Positions 8,742 through 16,944 of a stretch of 64,000 nt of DNA are shown here, in pieces. The notes below the pieces were generated by a model. That model was not told the DNA's origin. It did no database searches and saw nothing but the letters and a program-made list of their open reading frames with translations. Every line of letters starts with the position of its first letter. Position 1 is the stretch's first letter. The stretch is from an uncultured Ignavibacteriota bacterium (lineage in GTDB: Bacteria; Bacteroidota; Ignavibacteria; Palsa-1295), in contig CAIUMP010000008.1 of assembly GCA_903900335.1 (NCBI GenBank), positions 46,732 to 110,731 on the forward strand. The letters are read 5' to 3'. The position numbers were made by a program, and so were the translations under genes.

Positions 8742-9581
8742 TCAAACTCGGCGCACGACCCACGATTCTTTCCACGTCACCAATCCGACCTCCGGCATCG
8801 GGCGACCCAAAAACCTCTCGCCGATCTGTTGGAATTTGCGGGGGACATCGCTAACAAGCATGGTGTGGTCGGGTATCGGGTGCGCGGTATCGGGCATGTG
8901 TGCTTTGATAGACAGCTCGGCAACGCGCTTTGCGGCAATAGCACCGGAATTTACCAAGGTTACCGTTGTCCCAATTGTCTTTTGGATTACATCCGCCAGA
9001 ACCGGATAATGCGTACAACCCAATATCAAAGTATCCACCCCCGATTCGCGAAGAGCGCCAAGATACTCTTCCGCGATAAGACCCGTCGCCGCATGATTTG
9101 TCCATCCCTCCTCCGCGAGCGGTACGAACAGCGGACACGCGACGGTAAATGTCGTACAGGACTTACCCTGCTTCTTCCCCTCTTCCGCGATGGCGTGCTC
9201 ATATGCGCCGCTGGCAATCGTTGCCTCTGTCCCCGCGATGCCAATTCGTCCATTCTTTGTAACGCGTACCGCTTCTTCCGCCGCTGGACCAATCATACCA
9301 ATCACCGGAATACCATGTGCTGTGCGCTCCACCTCTTCCAGAGCAGTCGCGCTGACGGTATTACAAGCTATGACGATCATCTTGACGCCATACGAGAGCA
9401 ACAACTCCGTGTCCTCACGTGCATAACGTTGAACGGTCTCGACAGACTTTCCGCCATAGGGCACCCGCGCCGTATCGCCAAAATACACGATAGGCTCAAA
9501 CGGAACGGTCGTGAAGAGCTCCTTCACGACCGTTAATCCACCAATTCCAGAATCGAATACGCCTATTGGTTTCCGAAGCAT
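8742..9581 (-). CDS. murI: Glutamate racemase
   Basis: Converts L-glutamate to D-glutamate for peptidoglycan, in the cytosol and without a cofactor. The 279 residues contain all family landmarks: IGVFDSGIGGLTV (D10, S11), YFGDTARVPYG, the first catalytic cysteine in IACNTVSAT (C73), and the second in LGCTHYPVL (C189). Length is typical. The gene lies 17 bases downstream of a DUF2059 protein and upstream of floA on the same strand, and may be cotranscribed with both. Confidence 0.96.
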   Translation of the reverse strand: MLRKPIGVFDSGIGGLTVVKELFTTVPFEPIVYFGDTARVPYGGKSVETVQRYAREDTELLLSYGVKMIVIACNTVSATALEEVERTAHGIPVIGMIGPAAEEAVRVTKNGRIGIAGTEATIASGAYEHAIAEEGKKQGKSCTTFTVACPLFVPLAEEGWTNHAATGLIAEEYLGALRESGVDTLILGCTHYPVLADVIQKTIGTTVTLVNSGAIAAKRVAELSIKAHMPDTAHPIPDHTMLVSDVPRKFQQIGERFLGRPMPEVGLVTWKESWVVRRV

Positions 9582-9598
9582 AGCGCGGGAATTCAGAG

Positions 9599-10279
9599 CT
9601 ATCTCTTTGGGGAATCAGGGTTGCCGGCGGGTGGGGTAGTCGGTGGCGGCGTGCCCGGAGGTGCCGTTGGCGGAATCGGCCGGCCAAGGCTATCACGCAT
9701 CATACCCGGAAGACCCGGACGATGTCCAGGCGTGCCCCCGAGCCTGTTGTTGGCACCGGCTGGGCGCTCGATCGGCTTCATCATTGGTCCGATCGTGGAA
9801 GATACACTTCGCTGCACGTAGGATGCAAGCTGGCTCTTGGCATTATTCAAGTGCTGCTCTACTTCAAAATAGTGCTTTCCTGCCGGGCTCTTCATGAAGA
9901 CAGTCACAGCTTTTAATTCTTCTGCTGTGAACTCCTTACGATAGGCGTCGAACATAAGCTTCTCGTCCATCGTCGTGTCGATCTTCTTCTTGACAGAGTC
10001 CCACGCAACGGAAGAATCCACACCGCGTGCCTTGAAGTTGCGCGACATCTGTAAGAAGGTCTGCGTGGTGCGCTCACGAATACCTATTGGCGGCTTTATC
10101 AGCGCGTAGATCTCCTTGAATGCTTCCTTGAACTTTACGCTATCGGGGTAGCTTTTAGCCGGCGTTGCCGGTGCTGATGTGCGCCCTGGCGGTAGGCTAG
10201 TCTGTGGTTCCTTCGATGTCTGTGCCGAGCCACTCGACGACATCGCACACAGCACTAATAACATTGCAAGATACTTCAT
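9599..10279 (-). CDS. Secreted DUF2059 domain protein
   Basis: Exported protein of 226 residues when started at the ATG 10279, which gives a clear signal peptide (MKYLAMLLVLCAMSSSGSAQ). A longer frame upstream is arginine- and cysteine-rich and lacks a sensible start. After a Pro/Ser/Thr linker, residues about 45-165 match the DUF2059 pattern: an alpha-helical region with FDAYRKEFTAEELKAVTVFM and SPAGKHYFEV. The C-terminal about 55 residues are Gly/Pro-rich and likely disordered. DUF2059 function is unknown. The position directly upstream of murI suggests an envelope setting. Confidence 0.75.
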   Translation of the reverse strand: MKYLAMLLVLCAMSSSGSAQTSKEPQTSLPPGRTSAPATPAKSYPDSVKFKEAFKEIYALIKPPIGIRERTTQTFLQMSRNFKARGVDSSVAWDSVKKKIDTTMDEKLMFDAYRKEFTAEELKAVTVFMKSPAGKHYFEVEQHLNNAKSQLASYVQRSVSSTIGPMMKPIERPAGANNRLGGTPGHRPGLPGMMRDSLGRPIPPTAPPGTPPPTTPPAGNPDSPKR

Positions 10280-10419
10280 ATATGTTTGGCGAGTATGATA
10301 ACTAAGGTCATTATGGAGTACGCGCTGAGGTGTCTGTCGGCACTGTGCCGTACGCCGTGTGTGGAAATGGCTTTCGGCGGAGAAAAGTTTAGACACATTG
10401 AGAATAGAACATAAACGCC

Positions 10420-11115
10420 TTACTCCGCATGCAGGGCGACCCACGCACCGCCGGAGCGGACCTCCAGATTCGTCACCGGATGCACTTCCCATTGCGTCGC
10501 TCTGGACTTCCCTACCTCGTCCGGGTGTTCCTCGTCCCACATAAGCCAACCCGTTATGCGTAACTGCGCGTGCTCGTTCGATAATTTCTCAAGCGTGCGT
10601 AGCTGCCAATCCGCATGAACTGATTTCCATCGTGGCGTAATTTCGACGATCATTCCGTTCGATTTGTCGCTTGTTGGTGAATCGCTGATCCAGACATGAA
10701 AATCGTGAAGAACGTCGCTATACCCGTTGCAACTCTCGGCTCCCGATTCCTTCGCATGGATCAGGTATCCGACAACGCGCACACCGCGACGCTCTTCCTG
10801 CTCCACATAGTCCTCTGAAGCGGCGGGCCAGTTTGAGCGTTTTCGACGTCCCGATTCGCTTAGCAACGTGGAGGGAATGGCTTCTATTTGAGCGATAGTC
10901 TGGTCTTCTACATCAAGCGGTGCAGTGAAGCGATTCTTCTCTCGGTTGAGCATTCCGTCGCCACCCGAGCCTTCGACTCCAACGCCTCCGATTGTTTCCG
11001 GTGCAACCGCGACTTCGCGAAGGGGCGAAATCTTCTTCGTACTATTAACGTACCAGATAAGCGCGACAATGAGCGCGATCAGCAACAGCAGTCCGAGCGT
11101 ATTACGCGATTTCAA
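10420..11115 (-). CDS. Membrane-anchored protein of unknown function
   Basis: A 231-residue protein with one N-terminal transmembrane helix (residues 6-24, TLGLLLLIALIVALIWYV), followed by a low-complexity linker and a globular domain from about residue 90. That domain has VVGYLIHAKESGAESCNGYS, then HVWISD, then LRITGWLMWDEEHPDEVGK and TQWEVHPVTNLEV. The last segment resembles a domain in uncharacterised secreted Bacteroidota proteins with an apparent OB-like strand order, but I cannot assign a named family. It is divergent from the small gene at 11131, with only 15 bases between the starts, so their promoters must overlap each other or the coding regions. Confidence 0.7.
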   Translation of the reverse strand: MKSRNTLGLLLLIALIVALIWYVNSTKKISPLREVAVAPETIGGVGVEGSGGDGMLNREKNRFTAPLDVEDQTIAQIEAIPSTLLSESGRRKRSNWPAASEDYVEQEERRGVRVVGYLIHAKESGAESCNGYSDVLHDFHVWISDSPTSDKSNGMIVEITPRWKSVHADWQLRTLEKLSNEHAQLRITGWLMWDEEHPDEVGKSRATQWEVHPVTNLEVRSGGAWVALHAE

Positions 11116-11130
11116 TGGTCAACTTATGCG

Positions 11131-11367
11131 ATGATGGAAAAATCGGATCCATACAAGAATATTCCTGATGTCCGTGATGGCTTGACACGCCTGGAGCGCA
11201 CGATTCTCAATGTGATGTACCATGCGCGCAAGGAATATGGCAACCGGATGATTCCGACCTTCCTCCTTTATGGTCGCGTGGTGGAGGTGCTGGATGTCTC
11301 GCCAGAAGAATTCTCGCGAGCGTTAGAACGTGTGGCCGCTTCGGACACTCTGGGCTTATTCGATTGA
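11131..11367 (+). CDS. Small soluble protein of unknown function
   Basis: A 78-residue protein starting at tandem ATGs (11131 and 11134). It is helical and acidic/basic mixed: residues 13-40 (VRDGLTRLERTILNVMYHARK) and 55-72 (VSPEEFSRALERVAAS) look like two helices around GNRMIPTFLLYGRVVEVL, suggestive of a small winged-helix or protein-binding fold. An upstream in-frame extension to 10888 lies antisense to the gene at 10420 and has unnatural composition, so I reject it. A bidirectional terminator follows 25 bases after the stop, which supports a real transcription unit. Confidence 0.6.
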   Translation: MMEKSDPYKNIPDVRDGLTRLERTILNVMYHARKEYGNRMIPTFLLYGRVVEVLDVSPEEFSRALERVAASDTLGLFD

Positions 11368-11392
11368 CAGAATAAACAGCCTAAAATAAAAA

Positions 11393-11427
11393 CCGCAGCG
11401 TGCCGAGAAAAGAAGACAGCGCTGCGG
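11393..11427. terminator. Bidirectional intrinsic terminator
   Basis: CCGCAGCG and CGCTGCGG form a perfect 8-bp stem around a 19-base loop. T-rich sequence follows on the plus side (TCTTGTTTT) and an A-rich stretch precedes it (TAAAATAAAAA), so it can stop transcription of the small gene at 11131 and of the tamB-like gene converging from 11588. Confidence 0.75.
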
Positions 11428-11587
11428 AGCTCTTGTTTTGTTTGCCCTAATTAGACCCTGAAAACCGAAGTGATCAGGATCAGTTCTAAATACGAAATTT
11501 CTCAGAGAAGCGTTTCCTGCTTTTAATGAAATGTTACGTGCTCGATCACCCTTTCCCTGCGGTGATGAGCCAAGCAGAGGAAGCTCA

Positions 11588-14500
11588 TTAGAAGGTCCAC
11601 GGCGTCCAAAGCACTTTTGTAAGGAAGGACGGCTGCTGTCCCATAACCCCAGTACCTACACTCGGCGTCGGATGTATCTGGACCTCGACCGACATACTAC
11701 GAACGAGTTGACTTGTGGTAAATGCACTCAGTGGGAAATCGAAGATGTAACTCTGCTGGAGGCCAGTCCCCTGAACGCCATTCGCTGGATTGGCCTCCGC
11801 GACGTTCGCTCGGAACGTGATATTACGGTAGGCAGCGGTGATGTCTGCACCCTTCGATCCGACGAACATCAAGGATGCTTGCCGAATCGCGAACTCCGAG
11901 CTAGACGAACCGAGACCAAGCGTGCTCGAAAGGATGTTACTCACAACCTGACTTCCCAAGCTGTTATACACCTTCGTTAGAACTGGTGCCTGCTGCGCTG
12001 GCGTCTGATCCGACTTGAAATATCCACCTGCTGCGATGAAGTATATGGCATCATCAAATGCGGCCGAGCTTAGTCGTTCTTCCGTTGTGTTCGTCGCCGG
12101 ATTCGTGACATAGATATGCGGCTTGAGATCAGGATTCGATTTTGTCCCTGTTACTACCAGCTCGATCTTAATTGCTTCGTAGGGGTCGATCGCATGCGTA
12201 CCGGAATAATCCGCGATGATATGGATTTCCGGGTTGCTAAAATCATTCGTGAACTTGATCTGACCTTCCGTGATGGTAAATGGTTGATAAAAACGGAACG
12301 TAGAGTTCGAAGTCAAGTTGATCGTCCCGGCGACCTTAGAATCGAGATCGTCACCTCGGTCGATGGCAATCGCCCCGCCAGGCTTAAGCTCGGCGTTCAA
12401 TTCAGTACCCAGCATCCCGATCACCCCGGTGAAGGGCATCTGGAGTCGGACATTCCCTTGCACATTGACCTGCAGGCTCATTCTCAATCTATCCGCAAAA
12501 CTCGGACCCAGAACATTCGCACTGCTCTGTAAATCGGACTCCTGTTCCGCAGCATTTCCAAGAGTACCGTCGTCGTTCAAATAGATGTTCTTTAGGCGAT
12601 TGGGGAAGAGGGAATCGTCCGCACGTGGGATGGAAGCATCGCCAGATCGAAGCGCAGAAACCAAGACGTCGCGTGCAGATGCACCGCGCAGTGTGTCTGT
12701 CCGTCCTTTGGTATCAGAGTTATCGCTGGAGATCGTACGATAGACAATTCCTTGTGTACTCGAGCTTTGACCGATCTCATCCATCTGCGGGGAGGTGAGA
12801 CTGCCGCTCAATATATTGATGGTGCCTTTTATCCAGGGCTCCTCAAATGTATGGAAGAAGCGGAAGTCTTTTCCGCCCGTGTTGATCACCAACGGGCCAT
12901 AGATCATCTTGAGGGCGGCCTTGGAATCTTCCGACAGTACTTTTAGGTGATCAGAGCGAAGCTGGAGGTCAAAATTAGCAATGCTGAATCCCTTAAAGTC
13001 AAAATTGCCATTGACGACTGCTTGGCCTTGCGGATCGTCAGCATAGAGATTCTTCACGGCGATGTTTTGTAGCTTCAGCGAATTATCCGCAAAGACCAAA
13101 CCTCCGTCGAAAAGATACCACATGCGGTTTCCATCCAGGAGGAATTGACCATCTCGAACGGTTGCTGATCCACCATACTTGATGTGCTCCTGCGTTCCGG
13201 TTACTGCGAAGTTAATGTCGCCAGAGCCGTGCAACTCTCGGAATGCAGAAATGAAGGGAGCCGCAACGTCGATGGGAAAGTGAGAGGTGGTTACGCGGGC
13301 CGAGAGAGGACGCACTGCGACTGCCGTGCTATCGGAGGCGAAGTCTGGTCCGTGTTTGAATGCGATCATCAGCGGGATGCTATCGATCGTCAGTCGCAGA
13401 GCACTTGTGGAGTCAAATCCGCTTGTGGACTGAGAGCCTTGCTGTCCGGTGTCGTGCGCGACATGAACTACGACGGATCCTCGAAGCGCTTGATCTTTGT
13501 ACGAAAGATCGACAAAGTTTGAATCGAACGAAAGCTGGTTGTTCTCTGGGCCATACGACATCGCGTCCGAATGAAGCCGCACCGCAAGCTCTGGTCGCTC
13601 GAGGGTGCCGTGCATACCCAGGGTTACATCTCTGACCTTCCCCCGGAAATCAGCGAAACCCAAGGACTTTGACCCTGGCTTGGTTATCAGGATCTCCGGC
13701 AATTTCTCTAAATAGAAAGAAGGCACAAATCCCCATGCATTAACGGAGTCGCCCTTGACGGTTCCACCCAGGTTCACTCGGAGTGCCGAAGCGTTGTGGG
13801 GATCAATGCCGCGGGTCAGCGGATGAATCAGCTTCAATGTGTCAACGGAGATCAGCCCATCTTTGGCAACACGGACATGACTCGGACCATCATTGAAGAT
13901 ACGATACTCACGCAGTGAAGCTCTCGGCGAATGATTCAGGAGCGTCGCGTGAAGTGTATCGAGCACGAAATCCAATGCACCTGCAGGAAAGCTCGCATCT
14001 CCTTTGAGTCGAATTCCGAGGGCGTCGTTATAGATCGTGGAGACATCGTAGTTCAGATGCTGATCTTTGAATCTCAATCCAAATCTTGGATGATAAAGCA
14101 GCGCGCTCCCCAAACGAATGACGGAGTCCGTTCGAAAGTCAAGTGAGGCATTCAGATGATCCATCACCTTCTTCGGATCATTTGAAAGGTTTTGTGCCAC
14201 GAGACGGAAGCTGGTTGGCGTAAGATGGAGCCTCGGTGACCCACCCCCGAAGCGAGGGAGTGCAAGAGCTGCCGGACGCATGCTATCGGTCACGACCAAC
14301 GAAGAATCTTTGTGCCGCAAGGCGCGATCCGCCTGCAGTAAGGCATCCATCACCTTGCGCGAAAGGGAATCACGAACTGCAATCGAGTCTGAACTCGCAA
14401 GAGAAGCGCTGTCGACTCCTTCGCGATTACGCAGGATGAAGCCGAGGCTATCCCCTTCCATTGTAAGGCCAATGTCGCCGGCCGGACATCCTGATACATT

Positions 14501-16693
14501 GCCATAGATCATCCCTTCCCCAAGCAGAAACGTTTGCGGGACAAAACCTGCGAGCGGACGAAGGTCTTTGATCTGAACAGAGTAATCGAAATCAATCGAA
14601 TCCGCACATTGTGTGATGAGCGGGAAATGCATCCCCGCCTCCGGGAAATCCCGTTCACGAATGGCTGTCATCAAAACCGCGATGTGTTGCGGCACGGTGC
14701 GAATGAGATCCCCAAGGCGGAAACGGCGTTCGATCGAAATATTCGCCATTTCACTTCGCACACTAAGTGTGTTCTCCGAACTAGATTTCGGTGTGAGTGA
14801 TAGCTCGGCATTCACATCAGAAAGCGCATGCCCTTGGTATTCCAAATCAAAAAGTCGTGCGCGCGCCGTTCCGCTAACCTCCTCGAAGTTCTTCGCCGTC
14901 CCACGCACTGTTGCCGTAAGATCGATGCGTGCTGGATTTCGGGTTGTTGGAGGAAGCACTTCGGCCAGACGGAAATCATTGATCGTGCCGTCAAAGGTAT
15001 AGGGCATCGCCGGCGCACCGAGATCGATCGTCGCGCGCTTCACATGCGCCACCGGCCCACCATCTAAAACGGCGTCGAGTCGGCTTAGATCAGCAAACCC
15101 ACGTTTCATCGTAGCAGCAAGATCCAAGTGCTGGATCTTGTACTTCGCGTAGCTTGATGGCGACGACGTCTTCAACTCGATCGCCGTGGTAAGCGTCTTC
15201 CACTCAGTGCCAGAGCCGGTGAGTTTCCCATCCAGGTTCAAGCTGGTCTTATCCAGCTTCGCATCGAAGGCCGCGATGTCCAGGTGGTCCGTCTGTAATC
15301 CCGTCCGATAATCAAAGTGATGATTTCGGAAATCGAGGAAGGCATCCGCAGCAACATCCCCGGCTCCGCTCGTTTTGGTTGTAAAGACAGTGTGGAAATT
15401 CTGGGGAATACCCGTGTACGTTAGCCTTGGGATATTGATCGTACCAAAGCGGCTAAGATTCGGAATATGCAAACCGGGCACATACTCATCGAGCGTTGCA
15501 TTGGAAAGCTCCCTCGCTTCGAGCGCAAGATTCATCCAGAGCGAATCTGGCCGATCGAGATGATCCAGGTTTCCGGTGATCGTAATACCGCGTTTATTTC
15601 TGAAATCAAGCGCGATGCGCTTGACTTTGAGATTCCCAAACTCACCGGTAAGATCGAGATCAAGCCCCGGCGAGCCGCCCAGAAACCCGAGAGTCTTCGG
15701 CAGGATCTGCTTCAACTCGAATGTGCTTACGACAGGACCTTGCAGCGTTACATTCACCGGAGCGTGCTTGAGCGATGAGAAATTGCCGTTCCGCAAGAAC
15801 TCCGGTGAAGCTATGTCGGCGGAGAGCCATAACGATGTGTTTCCTGTGGTGATCTTTGCTTCGTCGATGCGCGCCTGAATCGAATCCAAGTATCCGGAGA
15901 ATCCAATGTGCTGCACGAAGAAGTCGCTTCGCTCTTCGTGGAAGCGAAGGTGATTCACCTTGACGGACTGCGCTGTCGAACCGTTGATATAGACACGGGT
16001 GTCGAGATCGATCCCCTTCAAAGAAACATCGGACCAGTCAATCTCATGGTTCGCAAGGCGACTTGCCGCATCTAAACCAACGGCAGCGGATCGATCTGGG
16101 AAGTTGTAGTCTCGCACGACCATGCTTCCATTCTCCATTCGGAGACTCGAAACATCGATGATCGTGGAGAAGGGTAAAGCCGGCTGATTCGGTATTCTCG
16201 GCTTCGTCAGCATTGCGATGTTCCATTCGCTGTCACCAGCAAGCTTTACCACGTTGATGACCGGATGATCGAGAACGACGCTGCTCGCACTGATCACATC
16301 GGTGCGCCGAATTAATTGGAGAAGTGAGAACCGAACAAGGATGTGATCAGCATGAAGTATCGGGATGGAATCATATCGCCGATTATTCTTGAGCTTTACC
16401 GTGACGTCATCGAGCGTGAAGCCGTTCCACAAGTTTCCCTGTATAGCCCGAATGCTCAATGTCCCATTCGTGCTACCTTCCAGAAGACTAACAACCTCAC
16501 TGATGACAAGCCCGCGGAACGTAGGGGTTTGAACGAATACTAACGCCGACAAACCAAGCGTCGCAACAATGAACAGCAACCACGCGAGCACCTGACGGAA
16601 ACGGGAGAAGACCGTCCGCTTCTTCGGGACAGCGGGTTTCTCCGCCGTCAGCGGCGTAGGTGCTTGCTCCTGTGGCGCTTGTTCAGGCTCCAT
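11588..16693 (-). CDS. TamB-like AsmA-family protein with C-terminal TamB (DUF490) domain
   Basis: A 1,701-residue inner-membrane-anchored protein predicted to span the periplasm. TamB/AsmA-family proteins form long beta-taco grooves that carry phospholipids between membranes, or help assemble outer-membrane proteins. One transmembrane helix lies at residues 33-53 (VLAWLLFIVATLGLSALVFVQ). The body is long repeated beta-strand sequence with phrases such as GTINIPRLTYTG, GTVKGDSVNAWGFVPSFYLE and VNGNFDFKGFSIANFDLQL. The last about 430 residues match the TamB C-terminal domain: GNVRLQMPFTGVIGMLGTEL, FTNDFSNPEIHIIADYSGTH, and AFDDAIYFIAAGGYF. No TamA-like barrel gene is adjacent. It diverges from the fusion gene at 16945 across 251 bp. 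Confidence 0.85.
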   Translation of the reverse strand: MEPEQAPQEQAPTPLTAEKPAVPKKRTVFSRFRQVLAWLLFIVATLGLSALVFVQTPTFRGLVISEVVSLLEGSTNGTLSIRAIQGNLWNGFTLDDVTVKLKNNRRYDSIPILHADHILVRFSLLQLIRRTDVISASSVVLDHPVINVVKLAGDSEWNIAMLTKPRIPNQPALPFSTIIDVSSLRMENGSMVVRDYNFPDRSAAVGLDAASRLANHEIDWSDVSLKGIDLDTRVYINGSTAQSVKVNHLRFHEERSDFFVQHIGFSGYLDSIQARIDEAKITTGNTSLWLSADIASPEFLRNGNFSSLKHAPVNVTLQGPVVSTFELKQILPKTLGFLGGSPGLDLDLTGEFGNLKVKRIALDFRNKRGITITGNLDHLDRPDSLWMNLALEARELSNATLDEYVPGLHIPNLSRFGTINIPRLTYTGIPQNFHTVFTTKTSGAGDVAADAFLDFRNHHFDYRTGLQTDHLDIAAFDAKLDKTSLNLDGKLTGSGTEWKTLTTAIELKTSSPSSYAKYKIQHLDLAATMKRGFADLSRLDAVLDGGPVAHVKRATIDLGAPAMPYTFDGTINDFRLAEVLPPTTRNPARIDLTATVRGTAKNFEEVSGTARARLFDLEYQGHALSDVNAELSLTPKSSSENTLSVRSEMANISIERRFRLGDLIRTVPQHIAVLMTAIRERDFPEAGMHFPLITQCADSIDFDYSVQIKDLRPLAGFVPQTFLLGEGMIYGNVSGCPAGDIGLTMEGDSLGFILRNREGVDSASLASSDSIAVRDSLSRKVMDALLQADRALRHKDSSLVVTDSMRPAALALPRFGGGSPRLHLTPTSFRLVAQNLSNDPKKVMDHLNASLDFRTDSVIRLGSALLYHPRFGLRFKDQHLNYDVSTIYNDALGIRLKGDASFPAGALDFVLDTLHATLLNHSPRASLREYRIFNDGPSHVRVAKDGLISVDTLKLIHPLTRGIDPHNASALRVNLGGTVKGDSVNAWGFVPSFYLEKLPEILITKPGSKSLGFADFRGKVRDVTLGMHGTLERPELAVRLHSDAMSYGPENNQLSFDSNFVDLSYKDQALRGSVVVHVAHDTGQQGSQSTSGFDSTSALRLTIDSIPLMIAFKHGPDFASDSTAVAVRPLSARVTTSHFPIDVAAPFISAFRELHGSGDINFAVTGTQEHIKYGGSATVRDGQFLLDGNRMWYLFDGGLVFADNSLKLQNIAVKNLYADDPQGQAVVNGNFDFKGFSIANFDLQLRSDHLKVLSEDSKAALKMIYGPLVINTGGKDFRFFHTFEEPWIKGTINILSGSLTSPQMDEIGQSSSTQGIVYRTISSDNSDTKGRTDTLRGASARDVLVSALRSGDASIPRADDSLFPNRLKNIYLNDDGTLGNAAEQESDLQSSANVLGPSFADRLRMSLQVNVQGNVRLQMPFTGVIGMLGTELNAELKPGGAIAIDRGDDLDSKVAGTINLTSNSTFRFYQPFTITEGQIKFTNDFSNPEIHIIADYSGTHAIDPYEAIKIELVVTGTKSNPDLKPHIYVTNPATNTTEERLSSAAFDDAIYFIAAGGYFKSDQTPAQQAPVLTKVYNSLGSQVVSNILSSTLGLGSSSSEFAIRQASLMFVGSKGADITAAYRNITFRANVAEANPANGVQGTGLQQSYIFDFPLSAFTTSQLVRSMSVEVQIHPTPSVGTGVMGQQPSFLTKVLWTPWTF

Positions 16694-16944
16694 TTGGAGA
16701 AAAGGAGGCGTGAGCCCTATTTACGATTCGACCCATAATTGCTATATTCCGTACAACTTACAGCACATACGGCAAAGTTCGGGCCGGATAGCTATTAGAA
16801 AAGATTAATCCCTGAAAATTGTGCGCAGGGCTCCTTGCAAAGCCGGGGAGTTCAGCGGCGAATCTTTGCGTTAGCCTCTTTCCTGAGGTTGGCAGAACTG
16901 CATCAACCTAGTACGAATTACCCGAACAATATTCAAAATATCCT

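Noticed and set aside
8829..9536. 235-codon open frame antisense to murI
   Set aside because: Fully inside a well-supported gene; Arg/Cys-rich composition, no domain.
10888..11130. N-terminal extension of the 78-residue protein
   Set aside because: Lies antisense within the divergent membrane protein gene and has no natural composition.
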